Shown piece after piece: positions 57,601-60,000 of a stretch of DNA of 60,000 bases. The notes under the pieces are model-generated. The model ran no database searches and was not told the DNA's origin. It saw nothing but the letters and a program-made list of their open reading frames with translations. The DNA comes from Hydractinia symbiolongicarpus (Eukaryota > Cnidaria > Hydrozoa > Anthoathecata > Hydractiniidae), in the NCBI RefSeq assembly GCF_029227915.1, contig NC_079878.1, forward strand, positions 21,045,501 to 21,105,500, read 5' to 3'. The position numbers and the translations under genes are program-made. Within the stretch, counting starts at the first letter, position 1. Every line of letters starts with the position of its first letter.

Positions 57601-60000
57601 TGCATTAAGCGCCTTATTTTCTTTGGAAGCAAAACTAGACTAGACAAAACTTTCAGAGGACAGGGATATGCAGAAAGCAGTTTGATAATTTCCTCTGATA
57701 TTCTGTTTACATCTTGTAGTGATGATATGATGGATAGAGACGACGATGAGGTAGCAGGTATCAACGAGTTGGGAATGAAGCTGCTCCAAATAAAGGAACT
57801 ACACCCTGTCTTGCAGAGAGAAGTCACCAGACATAAATTTCCTGGAGGCTCAGGTATTTTGACGTTTATCTTGTACACTCTATCTGCATCTTTGTATTTG
57901 AACAGAGATTATACTTTTTAAATAAGCAACTAAGGTTTAGCCCAACACTCAATATTTTTTCTTCGAAAACTTCAGCACTAAAATTTGCTTATGAGAAGAA
58001 AATTTTTGTTAGACCAAAAGTTTACAGCTGTCGTTAATAACGTCACGTAATAACATTTTACTCTTTTTTAAAACGAAGTCCCTTTAATCATATTTGCAAA
58101 AGTGCAAAGCTGGGCTCTAAAAGTTTTTTAAAAATTTATGATACCAGCACTACAATTGTACAGTCCGTAAGATAACAAAACAACATTACCTAAAAGATGC
58201 TCCGCACCGAAAAGGCTGCGAAAACATTGCTTGGGTAGATATGTAGGGTAGGCGAGGAACGTTAGAATGGACTAGTCACAGTTCCCGCGATGTCCGCATT
58301 ATGGAACAATTAACGCTACGGCCAGAAAAAGGTCCAGCAATTCAGTAAAATTGGACATGCTGACGTCAGCACGAATTGTCACAGTTTTATGTTTTAAGAT
58401 TCTAAGTTCTATGTTCGTTGTGACAAGTTCAAGGCGCCTGGGTCTAATAAATCATTGTTTGTGGGTTTGATCTTTGAAAGTAAGCATTTATTTCAAAAAT
58501 AATTGGACACGATTGCAGTTGGGTGCTTATTAAAAGGGTTTAATTCAATTTTCTCTATTAAAAATGTGTTTTTGTTGTATATTTCGCTTCTTGATGTTCG
58601 TTTAAAATCATTTATGATCTAAAACGGTGTTTGTGTAGTGTGGTTGAAAAATTTGGAAGCTTGGGCCATATTTAAAAACCTCTTAGGAAACGTGGGAGGA
58701 ATTTTAGCAGGAAAAAATTTTCTAGCTAGTTATTAGAAAATGTATCTGGGTTGCTTTAAATTATGTTTCTCTATTCTATAATCTCTAAAAAGTTCAATTT
58801 GGTTGCATCAAGTAACTTATTATTGAAAAAACTATTTCAGTTCCATTTTTTTCAGTAGATGGGATTGGAGAAAAATTGATGATTATTCATTGGAAAAAAT
58901 AAACTGAATTCGGAACGAAGATTACGAAAAAACGTGTAGTTCCTTTAACAATTGGATTAAAAAAAAATTGGTTCAAAACCCTGTGAAATATAAATATTCA
59001 TTGTCTGTTAGGTATCGATGTCGTTGTCATGCCAGCCACACCACGTGACTCACCAGTAAGTGGTGCTAAACCGAAGATCAAAGAGAAACCGAAAGACCTG
59101 GAGTTAGAATTGGGCGAGACAGCTGAGTTCGAGTTGGAAGTAGAAGACCGCACAGGCGTGTCTGTTTCATGGTCTAAAGACGGTAAATTGTTATTTGGAT
59201 CTGGACGAATAAAGATTTGGGACAAAGAGAACAGTTTCTTTATGAAGATTAGTAAGCTGGAGGCGAGTGATGAATCGTTGTACGAGTGTCACGTGCGTAA
59301 CGAGTATGGCGAGGAAATGTGCGACGTCGAGTTGTTAGTGAACGGTAGGTTCGATTTAGATGGCATTTAAAAACACTTTTATTAGTCATGTTATATACGA
59401 TCTTCTGGGTCTGAAGACAGCATGGTGTCTGGCGAATTTATTGGATGAACTCCAGGGTCATTTACTGAGTAGTGTTGTGGCTTTTCAATGTTTTTGTTTG
59501 ATTCTTCAGGGTCTTAAATGAAGATTTCTTAACATGATGAAGGTCAACTAGAACTGAGTTTTATAAATATACTCATACAGTAGCTACATTGGCTTCTAAA
59601 CCTATGAGAATAAATTGTGTCTTGTACATCTTGAAAGTACAAATAGAATAATATTCGAAAAATTTAGGGTTTTCAGACACCTTTAAAAAGGGGTGGTAGC
59701 ACATGGAATGCTCCCATTTAAGTTGTGGAAAAGATATGAATACCAAAAGTTACCCCCTTTTAGCCTACTTTTATATTGAGCTTTAAGCTGAAGAAACCCT
59801 GGATATAATCTCTGGAATAAAGGGGTGCAGGACTTCAACTTTACCATTTTTCACTGAAAGCGAACTGTTTCGCACTATATCCAACCTTTGTGAATGTTTT
59901 TTGTTGTTTGTGTTTTTGCATGGATTTTATTTGTGTGCAACCATTATATAGATCCCGATGAAGAAGATGAAGAAGAAGAAGAAGAAGAAAAAGAAAAAGA
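13406..60000 (+). CDS. Giant spectrin-DH-SH3-immunoglobulin protein (Trio/obscurin/titin-like); gene span, 3' incomplete
   Basis: Forty-four exons join in frame through GT-AG sites from about 13406 to the right edge and give about 7,850 residues. In order they encode about 8-9 spectrin-like repeats, an acidic linker, a DH (RhoGEF) domain, an SH3 domain and about 53 Ig I-set domains separated in places by Pro/Lys or acidic linkers. Trio and Kalirin share the spectrin-DH-SH3 order; obscurin/UNC-89 and titin share long Ig chains with an SH3 or GEF. The protein is expected to be a cytoskeletal or sarcomere-like scaffold. The PH domain that normally follows DH is absent. No kinase or FN3 domain is seen here, but both families carry them near the C-terminus, so they may lie downstream. 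The 5' start is uncertain: an ATG at 13410 or further exons upstream. Confidence 0.85.
13638..14570 (+). other. Intron carrying an interspersed repeat
   Basis: A dispersed repeat copy lies at about 14053-14440 (described separately). No further exon is supported. Confidence 0.5.
14053..14440 (+). repeat. Interspersed repeat, copy A
   Basis: This copy contains attagtaaagccattg, aataacttggaaac, gggtaactagggactacctg and, further on, ttttcttgatcagcgtttt. The same landmarks recur in order at 14920-15400 and, inverted, at 19855-20105. No coding capacity is visible. Confidence 0.7.
14571..14696 (+). CDS. Exon 2: spectrin repeat helices A-B
   Basis: The acceptor is ttcttacag/TGTACT and the donor is TACAAG/gtataa. 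The exon encodes 42 residues in phase 0-0. TVWLQAEGEHLL is the helix-A W-L-x-x-x-E-x-L-L signature. Joined to exon 1, the spacing from the helix-C leucine to this tryptophan is the usual 10-11 residues. TEELVKKHADFFALYK is a typical helix-B start. Confidence 0.85.
14920..15400 (+). repeat. Interspersed repeat, copy B
   Basis: The shared landmarks are ttgaagccattgtg, taataacttaaaaacaggtg and gggtaactagggattacctg, in the same order as copy A but diverged. The 3' limit is only approximate. Confidence 0.6.
15951..16303. mobile_element. PIF/Harbinger-like MITE with TTA target duplication
   Basis: The left end ggcagtctttacataag (15954) is the inverted match of the right end cttatgtaaacactacc (to 16300), with two mismatches in 17 bases. 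The element is 347 bases and is flanked by TTA on both sides (15951-15953 and 16301-16303). A three-base TTA/TAA duplication with GG-starting ends is the known pattern of the PIF/Harbinger superfamily. Internal copies of acttcact/agtgaagt give further hairpin potential. No transposase is present. Confidence 0.75.
16657..16848 (+). CDS. Exon 3: spectrin-like helices B-C
   Basis: The acceptor is ctcttttag/GTCAAA and the donor is ACACAG/gtaagt. The exon encodes 64 residues in phase 0-0. VVCDGQKLIHAGHFDSATIK followed by KIGKLDQSYRLFTQQIELRE is the A-x-x-L-I-x-x-G-H-x-x-x helix B-C turn common in Trio-type spectrin repeats. Confidence 0.88.
16849..17309 (+). other. Intron, no feature seen
   Basis: This 461-base intron contains overlapping short ORFs on both strands without family character. 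Confidence 0.45.
17310..17891 (+). CDS. Exon 4: spectrin-like repeats, 194 residues
   Basis: The acceptor is ttgatatag/GTCATA and the donor is GACGAA/gtaagt, phase 0-0. The exon is long all-helical sequence covering nearly two repeats, for example LREGQILVTKTKN then HVSNWLSNICEEFINIHK. A basic patch RFSRKKKKQ lies near residues 146-154. The repeats are more diverged than in exons 11-12. Confidence 0.85.
18020..18193 (+). CDS. Exon 5: spectrin-like, 58 residues
   Basis: The acceptor is aatttttag/GTGTTA and the donor is AGTCTG/gtatgt, phase 0-0. Acidic helical sequence ends with IINSAEILQEEGQRILEDLS, a helix-B-like A-x-x-L-x-x-E-G pattern. Confidence 0.85.
18194..18637 (+). other. Intron, no feature seen
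   Basis: This 444-base intron ends in a clear polypyrimidine acceptor (tttctctctcttag). The minus-strand ORF here has no family character. Confidence 0.45.
18638..18817 (+). CDS. Exon 6: spectrin-like, 60 residues
   Basis: The acceptor is tctcttag/TGTTCT and the donor is AGAAAG/gtaaaa, phase 0-0. IQLEELWDQRETQLDTNKRL is a helix-C L-x-x-L-W-x-x-R signature, followed by STQFFEFEKEIRK, which starts the next repeat. Confidence 0.88.
18923..19045 (+). CDS. Exon 7: spectrin-like helix A, 41 residues
   Basis: The acceptor is attatag/GTTATT and the donor is GCCCAG/gtgtgt, phase 0-0. VIGWIHNQSETFFPLTGE has the helix-A tryptophan. PGLAATHKDLDEKLMQVRN begins helix B. Confidence 0.83.
19046..20765 (+). 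other. Intron with an inverted repeat copy
   Basis: This 1.72-kb intron holds interspersed repeat copy C (about 19855-20105, inverted). No exon was recognised. Confidence 0.5.
19855..20105 (-). repeat. Interspersed repeat, copy C (inverted)
   Basis: Read on the minus strand, this gives attagtgaagccatt, aataacttggtaattgggtg, ggtaactagggaacacctgg and ttttcttgatcagcgtttc, the landmark order of copy A. Three copies within 6 kb make this a local representative of a dispersed family. Confidence 0.7.
20766..20957 (+). CDS. Exon 8: spectrin-like, 64 residues
   Basis: The acceptor is ctttatag/TTGGCA and the donor is GAAAAG/gtaatg, phase 0-0. ENHLDTAESLAKSSQNGTDS then FKTKLSKYEALLSMCSTFYT is a helix B-C pattern, with the next repeat's helix A starting at FYTSVEK. 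Confidence 0.87.
20958..21279 (+). other. Intron, no feature seen
   Basis: This is a 322-base AT-rich intron. Confidence 0.4.
21280..21606 (+). CDS. Exon 9: spectrin-like, 109 residues
   Basis: The acceptor is tttgtgtag/CTTGTT and the donor is AGTCAG/gttagt, phase 0-0. About one repeat length: VQQKLNDHFESFRFVEELFV is helix-B-like, and WKEFWEGNELRLEENLKILQ is a helix C with two tryptophans. Confidence 0.87.
21607..22408 (+). other. Intron, no feature seen
   Basis: This 802-base AT-rich intron contains no supported exon. Confidence 0.45.
22409..22531 (+). CDS. Exon 10: spectrin-like, 41 residues
   Basis: The acceptor is tattttag/ATCACA and the donor is GTCAAG/gtatgc, phase 0-0. TLIVEEHTRKLLKINKKFG continues helix A. 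ESDSFQDQVK begins helix B, which exon 11 completes. Confidence 0.83.
22532..23690 (+). other. Intron, no supported exon
   Basis: This 1.16-kb intron contains an in-frame open stretch near 23067-23157, which I rejected as an exon (see rejected list). Nothing else was recognised. Confidence 0.45.
23691..23882 (+). CDS. Exon 11: spectrin repeat helices B-C, 64 residues
   Basis: The acceptor is cctttcag/GCTACA and the donor is GAGCAG/gtaaga, phase 0-0. ATEQQIGQLRTNVSKLVQTG then HPDGKQLDTKLHLLEKRWVK is a near-canonical spectrin pattern (A-x-E-x-x-I-x-x-L ... L-x-x-x-G-H ... L-x-x-x-W). This is the clearest spectrin repeat in the gene. Confidence 0.92.
23883..24349 (+). other. Intron, no feature seen
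   Basis: In this 467-base intron an ORF at 23971-24183 is open but lacks family character and splice support. Confidence 0.4.
24350..24655 (+). CDS. Exon 12: last spectrin-like repeat, 102 residues
   Basis: The acceptor is cgttaattag/GTTCAA and the donor is GAACAG/gtaatg, phase 0-0. VQTWLKDSNQFVKTTRGGAR is helix A. TEKDVRELIQLIENFKFSGV is helix B. LKKSQERVNTRLETLQNDME is helix C. In Trio-like proteins the last spectrin repeat directly precedes the DH module; here a 290-residue linker intervenes. Confidence 0.9.
24656..25476 (+). other. Intron, no feature seen
   Basis: In this 821-base very AT-rich intron nothing was recognised. Confidence 0.45.
25477..26264 (+). CDS. Exon 13: acidic, low-complexity linker, 262 residues
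   Basis: The acceptor is cttttttttag/GGTGAT. The donor is AGTGAAAG/gtttgt, phase 2. The sequence is acidic and rich in Ser/Thr and short charged runs (for example YFDDDHDTIDD near the start and SPPSPSLDD mid-exon), with no recognised fold. It probably forms a disordered linker between the spectrin rod and the GEF-like domain. Confidence 0.85.
26265..26683 (+). other. Intron, no feature seen
   Basis: In this 419-base intron nothing was recognised. Confidence 0.4.
26684..26825 (+). CDS. Exon 14: linker, 47 residues
   Basis: The acceptor is tttttttttag/ATCTAG. The single leading base completes the phase-2 codon of exon 13. The donor is AGACAT/gtgagg, phase 0. It encodes RFVMDNSVMITASGESYQQN and further polar sequence with no recognised domain. 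Confidence 0.75.
27031..27474 (+). CDS. Exon 15: linker and start of the DH domain, 148 residues
   Basis: The acceptor is tttattttag/ATTCCA and the donor is ATTAAG/gtataa, phase 0-0. The first 125 or so residues are acidic linker. The end, HYVDQLVEEENKYENLMNCI, fits DH conserved region 1 (E-L-V-x-T-E-x-x-Y), with the key glutamate present (LVEEENKY). Confidence 0.83.
27551..27648 (+). CDS. Exon 16: DH domain, part 2
   Basis: The acceptor is tttaatag/AATTAC. The donor is AGCAAAAG/gtgaga, phase 2. EAIFRNIKELNHFSK is the DH I-F-x-N-I-x-x-L-x-x-F element of Dbl-family exchange factors. Confidence 0.87.
27649..28526 (+). other. Intron, no feature seen
   Basis: In this 878-base extremely AT-rich intron no exon or repeat was recognised. 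Confidence 0.45.
28527..28593 (+). CDS. Exon 17: DH domain, part 3
   Basis: The acceptor is cttctag/CATTTT. One base completes the phase-2 codon. The donor is GCACAT/gtaagt, phase 0. It encodes IFLQHLTKCKSAEDIAACYL, matching the F-L-x-x-L followed by the I-G-x-x-F/Y stretch of DH domains. Confidence 0.82.
28839..28925 (+). CDS. Exon 18: DH domain, part 4
   Basis: The acceptor is aattttag/TATGAA and the donor is TTCCAA/gtaagt. The exon encodes 29 residues in phase 0-0. YEKISKMFQLYISKGAGLEN fits the Y-x-x-Y-x-x-N helix of DH domains. Confidence 0.82.
29038..29172 (+). CDS. Exon 19: DH conserved region 3 (degenerate)
   Basis: The acceptor is cctcttcag/CACTGC and the donor is TTGGAG/gtaatt. The exon encodes 45 residues in phase 0-0. 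LKAHLQAPQQHLKTV stands where Dbl proteins have L-x-x-P-x-Q-R-x-x-x-Y. The proline and glutamine are kept, but the arginine and tyrosine are replaced, so exchange activity is doubtful. FEDMIQQKT keeps the L-L-K-x-T-like end. Confidence 0.83.
29369..29891 (+). CDS. Exon 20: end of DH, short linker, SH3 domain
   Basis: The acceptor is tctattttag/TTTGCT. The donor is AAAGAAG/gtattc, phase 1. The first 25 residues (FALQILKDIINLVPRNVKEV) finish the DH domain. A 70-residue acidic linker follows, too short and lacking the tryptophan of a PH domain. The SH3 domain (about 29665-29870) has the strand GYTAKKKDEIHLPLGSEVCI and the GWIP motif followed by T-F-C-L, the binding-face W-x-P. The order DH-SH3 without PH is unusual. 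Confidence 0.87.
29892..30206 (+). other. Intron, no feature seen
   Basis: This is a 315-base intron of A/T-rich sequence. Confidence 0.4.
30207..30488 (+). CDS. Exon 21: first Ig I-set domain
   Basis: The acceptor is gtatttag/CAAAAG. The donor is GTTGAAT/gtaagt. This is a phase 1-1 exon encoding exactly one Ig domain. Signatures are PEVVWYLDGLPV and the D-x-G-x-Y motif (DDEGLYTVKAVNTLG). This begins the Ig chain directly after the SH3, as in obscurin-type proteins. Confidence 0.92.
30594..30666 (+). CDS. Exon 22: short acidic linker
   Basis: The acceptor is ttaattaag/CTGATG. The donor is AACGAGAA/gtatgt. Phase 1 in, phase 2 out. It encodes DVSSMSGLSDLEWEETSVPA, an acidic spacer. Confidence 0.78.
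30667..30978 (+). other. Intron, no feature seen
   Basis: This is a 312-base intron. Its acceptor cgttttag directly precedes the giant exon. Confidence 0.45.
30979..41304 (+). CDS. Exon 23: 10.3-kb exon encoding 31 Ig I-set domains
   Basis: The acceptor is gatcgttttag/AAACAA. The donor is GTTGCAAT/gtaagt, phase 2 in and out. The frame is open for 3,441 residues. Ig domains 1-10 lie at about 31060-34095. A Ser/Lys/Arg-rich linker follows (34096-34390), with RRKVS and RRHS sites that fit basic-directed kinases. Ig 11-18 lie at about 34391-36690, with a short linker to 36790. Ig 19-30 lie at about 36791-40240. A linker (40241-40565) precedes Ig 31 (about 40567-40850). The end is a charged tail with a PVPPKPKSKP run. 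Each Ig shows a PxF start, the W-Y/F-K core and D-x-G-x-Y; several lack the second cysteine. An Asn run (SNNNSINNNNN) separates Ig 1 and 2. Confidence 0.96.
41529..41563 (+). CDS. Exon 24: 35-base mini-exon
   Basis: The acceptor is ttttgtttag/TGAATT. The donor is GTGCCTG/gtgagt. It encodes EFQGDVDSVVP plus split codons. Phase 2 in and phase 1 out connect the giant exon to the next Ig exon, so it is required by the phase bookkeeping. Confidence 0.72.
41787..42131 (+). CDS. Exon 25: one Ig I-set domain
   Basis: The acceptor is acattttag/AAAAGA. The donor is GTTGATG/gtatga. Phase 1-1. VTPLKDQTVIEGENVVLRAE, EYSWFKDEV and DDEAEYVCLAANDLG mark a single Ig preceded by about 25 linker residues. Confidence 0.92.
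42248..42302 (+). CDS. Exon 26: short charged linker
   Basis: The acceptor is tttttttcag/AAGCTG. The donor is AAAACAAT/gtaggt. Phase 1 in, phase 2 out. It encodes AESPIQDKLDTLEKEKT. Confidence 0.72.
42471..42532 (+). CDS. Exon 27: short charged linker
   Basis: The acceptor is tgtttgcag/TGAACC. The donor is ACAACAG/gtatga. Phase 2 in, phase 1 out. It encodes EPEVKAKLQEDVKPVPSKTT. Confidence 0.75.
42533..43929 (+). other. Intron with a hairpin-bearing insertion-like segment
   Basis: In this 1.4-kb intron, about 42690-43150 is richer in GC than its surroundings and holds a perfect 9-base hairpin (ccgacttga 42729-42737 with tcaagtcgg 42748-42756). It may be a repeat insertion. The minus-strand ORFs in it have no recognised family. 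Confidence 0.4.
43930..44916 (+). CDS. Exon 28: Pro/Lys-rich segment and three Ig domains
   Basis: The acceptor is taaatgtag/AAAAAT. The donor is ATAAAAG/gtaaaa. Phase 1-1. It opens with SPPPPPAAKPKPKPPAPKAA, a polyproline/lysine run with SH3-ligand-like PxxP motifs. Ig domains follow at about 44035-44315 (CSILT-type core: EGEYSCILTNLA), 44320-44605 (SDTGKYKLIIENSEG) and 44630-44915 (DDSGMYTCVAENEFG). Confidence 0.93.
44917..45626 (+). promoter_or_regulatory. Candidate internal promoter/5'UTR region
   Basis: This 710-base AT-rich stretch has no exon. It lies directly upstream of an ATG (45627) whose reading frame has a stop at 45621-45623. No phase-compatible acceptor is visible just before that ATG, which suggests transcription starts in or before this region. 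A TATAAA-like string at about 45611-45615 is too close to the ATG to be its TATA box. The promoter itself is inferred. Confidence 0.4.
45627..46686 (+). CDS. Alternative N-terminal coding extension (short isoform first exon)
   Basis: It starts at ATG 45627 and encodes 353 residues continuous with exon 29. It begins MRGAQSFGVVLKKS and continues Ser/Thr/Lys/Asn-rich and low-complexity, with no Ig fold, ending in a Ser cluster (SDSSDSSLSVSSNNS). A stop two codons upstream and the lack of a phase-1 acceptor argue against it being an ordinary internal exon. FGVVLKK loosely resembles the F-x-x-x-L actin-binding repeats of myosin light-chain kinase, but that is speculative. In the long isoform this part would be intron. 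Confidence 0.72.
46687..47559 (+). CDS. Exon 29: three Ig domains
   Basis: The acceptor ttgttttccactttag/CTAAAG has a good pyrimidine tract and is exactly in phase with the phase-1 donor at 44916. The donor is ATTCAAG/gtatgt, phase 1. The Ig domains start at EPEFLEELKDVSLLEGATLS, PPVFKKRLQATTSIMEDKKA and PPKIKLISEPEISTEAGQDV. In the second Ig the usual D-x-G-x-Y tyrosine is replaced (SDKGRIKC). The exon is used by both isoforms: by splicing in the long one and by read-through in the short one. Confidence 0.92.
47560..48762 (+). other. Intron with a short TA run and a local duplication
   Basis: This 1.2-kb intron holds a TA run near 47913-47928 and a 51-base tandem duplication at 48128-48229 (taaacaaagcctgtataag repeated at 51-base distance). 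No exon was recognised. Confidence 0.5.
48763..49356 (+). CDS. Exon 30: two Ig domains
   Basis: The acceptor is taatattgtag/CTCCAG. The donor is CCTAAAG/gtataa. Phase 1-1. The cores are IAVWFKGEEELV with HDDDYYCTLTNEHG, and PSVVWTLNKTVI with DDCGMVTCTATNEVG (tyrosine replaced by valine). Confidence 0.93.
49442..49723 (+). CDS. Exon 31: one Ig domain
   Basis: The acceptor is tttttgtttag/AAGTGA. The donor is GTTCAAG/gtattt. Phase 1-1, one domain per exon. The core is SVCWFHNGVKLE with NSGEYMVESTSSTG; the second cysteine position is a valine. Confidence 0.92.
49937..51319 (+). CDS. Exon 32: three Ig domains with a Pro/Lys and DDITKK-repeat linker
   Basis: The acceptor is atcttttag/CATACA. The donor is GTGAAAG/gtgtgc. 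Phase 1-1. Ig 1 (about 49960-50240) is followed by a 150-residue linker. The linker holds SIPPPAASKPVEHSK, four tandem six-residue units of the DDITKK type (50425-50496) and TPPPPKPKKKS. The next two Ig domains have diverged cores: EYHWTVNGEDID (about 50750-51035) and PQVEWFKGFKKL (about 51040-51317). Confidence 0.92.
50425..50496 (+). repeat. Coding minisatellite, four 18-base units (DDITKK)
   Basis: The units at 50425, 50443, 50461 and 50479 encode DDITKR, DNITKI, DDITKK and GDVTKK. They keep frame and lie in a flexible linker, so copy number could vary between individuals. Confidence 0.85.
51320..51395 (+). repeat. 38-base tandem duplication at an intron start
   Basis: Two copies of gtgtgcaggctaacattt... 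(38 bases) lie at 51320-51357 and 51358-51395, differing at one base (taatg versus tcatg). The first copy starts exactly at the 5' splice site of the intron. Confidence 0.88.
51396..51800 (+). other. Rest of the intron, no feature seen
   Basis: This is non-coding sequence ending in the acceptor tttcttctattcag. Confidence 0.4.
51801..52721 (+). CDS. Exon 33: three Ig domains
   Basis: The acceptor is ttctattcag/CGAGAA. The donor is GTAGCAG/gtaggg. Phase 1-1. The cores are PTVEWLRNNKKV, DSVKWYVDEEEI and PEVNFYKDDDVL. An acidic spacer (EGQEIDVEDGGDVETPAEEP) separates the second and third domains. Confidence 0.93.
52982..53317 (+). CDS. Exon 34: Pro/Lys-rich (PEVK-like) segment and the start of an Ig
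   Basis: The acceptor is tttcttttag/CTAAAC. The donor is GCAGAAG/gtagat. Phase 1-1. About 80 residues are repetitive Pro/Lys/Ala/Glu sequence with a duplicated motif KKEKPTPQP. This resembles titin PEVK-type elastic sequence in composition and offers PxxP SH3 ligands. The last 27 residues (KPVFTTKLHDVEVVEMSAAR onward) start an Ig finished by exon 35. Confidence 0.9.
53318..53809 (+). other. Intron inside an Ig domain, no feature seen
   Basis: This 492-base intron splits one Ig domain. ORFs within it have no support. Confidence 0.45.
53810..54013 (+). CDS. Exon 35: second part of a split Ig
   Basis: The acceptor is ccttcgtag/GTAATC. The donor is GTAGAAG/gtttgc. Phase 1-1. VEFIWYKDNVEI and ADKGKYKCVAVNDVG complete the Ig begun in exon 34. 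Confidence 0.92.
54014..54485 (+). other. Intron, no feature seen
   Basis: In this 472-base intron nothing was recognised. Confidence 0.4.
54486..54543 (+). CDS. Exon 36: short acidic linker
   Basis: The acceptor is ttttgtttcag/TTCACG. The donor is TTGACAAG/gtatat. Phase 1 in, phase 2 out. It encodes HGFASEDESESELGKSLT. A TTTA microsatellite begins a few bases into the following intron. Confidence 0.75.
54550..54637. repeat. (TTTA)n microsatellite
   Basis: About 21 tandem TTTA units start about 7 bases downstream of the exon-36 donor. Confidence 0.95.
54819..55165 (+). CDS. Exon 37: one Ig domain
   Basis: The acceptor is ttttgtag/GACATC. The donor is GTGGAAG/gtatac. Phase 2 in, phase 1 out. 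An acidic lead (STMDEELSDDLLDPVDELEK) precedes the Ig. Its core is AVDWYVNNIKI with SDSGTYKVIFSS; the second cysteine is replaced. Confidence 0.9.
55166..55632 (+). other. Intron, no feature seen
   Basis: In this 467-base intron nothing was recognised. Confidence 0.4.
55633..55693 (+). CDS. Exon 38: short linker
   Basis: The acceptor is gtttttttag/ACGTGG. The donor is AATGATAG/gtacgg. Phase 1 in, phase 2 out. It encodes DVGDVKKTISVTMKDEKIND. The phase fits both neighbours. Confidence 0.72.
55871..56022 (+). CDS. Exon 39: Pro/Lys linker and start of an Ig
   Basis: The acceptor is tatcgtttag/CGAGAA. The donor is TTAGCAG/gtaagg. Phase 2 in, phase 1 out. TPPKVAAKLTKAPPPKPASK is the linker. APEFSLKPRSRDLLA starts the Ig completed in exon 40. 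Confidence 0.85.
56240..56782 (+). CDS. Exon 40: rest of a split Ig and one complete Ig
   Basis: The acceptor is gatttcaag/GTATGC. The donor is GTAAAAA/gtaagt. Phase 1-1. The cores are PDINWYKADEII with HAGTYKVVASNEGG, and ADIEWEKNGHKI with DDAGTYTVSATNVHG; both lack the usual second cysteine. Confidence 0.92.
56783..57174 (+). other. Intron, no feature seen
   Basis: In this 392-base intron nothing was recognised. Confidence 0.4.
57175..57265 (+). CDS. Exon 41: acidic linker
   Basis: The acceptor is ttctatttag/AAACAC. The donor is CCGCCTTC/gtaagt. Phase 1 in, phase 2 out. It encodes TPTGGEDTPPDIQVIEEVDK then KDPNDAPPP. Confidence 0.78.
57266..57719 (+). other. Intron, no feature seen
   Basis: In this 454-base intron a minus-strand ORF is open, without family character. 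Confidence 0.4.
57720..57853 (+). CDS. Exon 42: acidic/helical linker, 44 residues
   Basis: The acceptor is acatcttgtag/TGATGA. The donor is GGCTCAG/gtattt. Phase 2 in, phase 1 out. DDMMDRDDDEVAGINELG is acidic. MKLLQIKELHPVLQREV could form a short helix. No domain was recognised. Confidence 0.75.
57854..59011 (+). other. Intron, no feature recognised
   Basis: This is a 1.16-kb intron. The part near 58190-58440 is less AT-rich and may be an old insertion, but no family was recognised. Confidence 0.4.
59012..59344 (+). CDS. Exon 43: one Ig domain
   Basis: The acceptor is attgtctgttag/GTATCG. The donor is GTGAACG/gtaggt. Phase 1-1. About 18 linker residues precede an Ig with core VSVSWSKDGKLL and SDESLYECHVRNEYG. 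This is the last complete Ig in the window. The exon is more GC-rich than most others. Confidence 0.92.
59345..59951 (+). other. Intron, no feature seen
   Basis: In this 607-base intron nothing was recognised. Confidence 0.4.
59952..60000 (+). CDS. Exon 44 (partial): acidic Glu/Lys run
   Basis: The acceptor is cattatatag/ATCCCG. One carried base completes an Asp codon. It then encodes PDEEDEEEEEEEKEK and runs off the window. It shows that the gene continues to the right. Confidence 0.75.
   Translation, partial: MPMKKMKKKKKKKKKK

Overview
The window is metazoan genomic DNA: AT-rich, with short exons bounded by GT-AG introns and with interspersed repeats. All convincing coding sequence is on the + strand and belongs to two genes. 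The long immunoglobulin chains, hairpin/MITE families and base composition would suit a non-bilaterian animal, perhaps a cnidarian; that placement is an inference and is weak.

Region 1 (1-6100) holds the middle part of an alpha-catulin (CTNNAL1, vinculin/alpha-catenin superfamily) gene. Seven exons, all starting in phase 0, can be read from 1798 to 5748, with earlier exons off the left edge. The last roughly 200 residues expected of alpha-catulin are not visible. The only phase-compatible continuation I see is a short exon at 6046-6098 that ends in a stop. A broken non-LTR retrotransposon lies antisense in an intron at the left edge.

Region 2 (6100-13400) contains no recognisable exon. It holds hairpin elements, a 48-bp triple repeat and a CTAG microsatellite.

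Region 3 (13406-60000 and beyond) is one giant gene. I could phase 44 exons, coding for about 7,850 residues in the window, and the gene runs off the right edge. The order is: about 8-9 spectrin-like repeats (13406-24655); an acidic, probably disordered stretch (25477-27400); a RhoGEF DH-like domain with no PH domain after it (about 27415-29460); an SH3 domain (about 29665-29870); then about 53 immunoglobulin I-set domains with Pro/Lys-rich and acidic linkers (30207-60000). One uninterrupted exon of 10.3 kb (30979-41304) carries 31 of the Ig domains. The spectrin-DH-SH3 front resembles Trio/Kalirin, and the SH3 plus Ig chain resembles obscurin/UNC-89/titin. The protein is therefore best described as a Trio-obscurin-like cytoskeletal giant. 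The spectrin part is cut by phase-0 introns and the Ig part by mostly phase-1 introns, as expected if blocks of different origin were joined.

An open exon at 45627 starts with a well-placed ATG just after an in-frame stop. It runs 353 codons into an Ig exon whose internal splice acceptor (46686/46687) is exactly in phase with the upstream exon. This is the pattern of an internal promoter and alternative first exon giving a shorter, Ig-only isoform.
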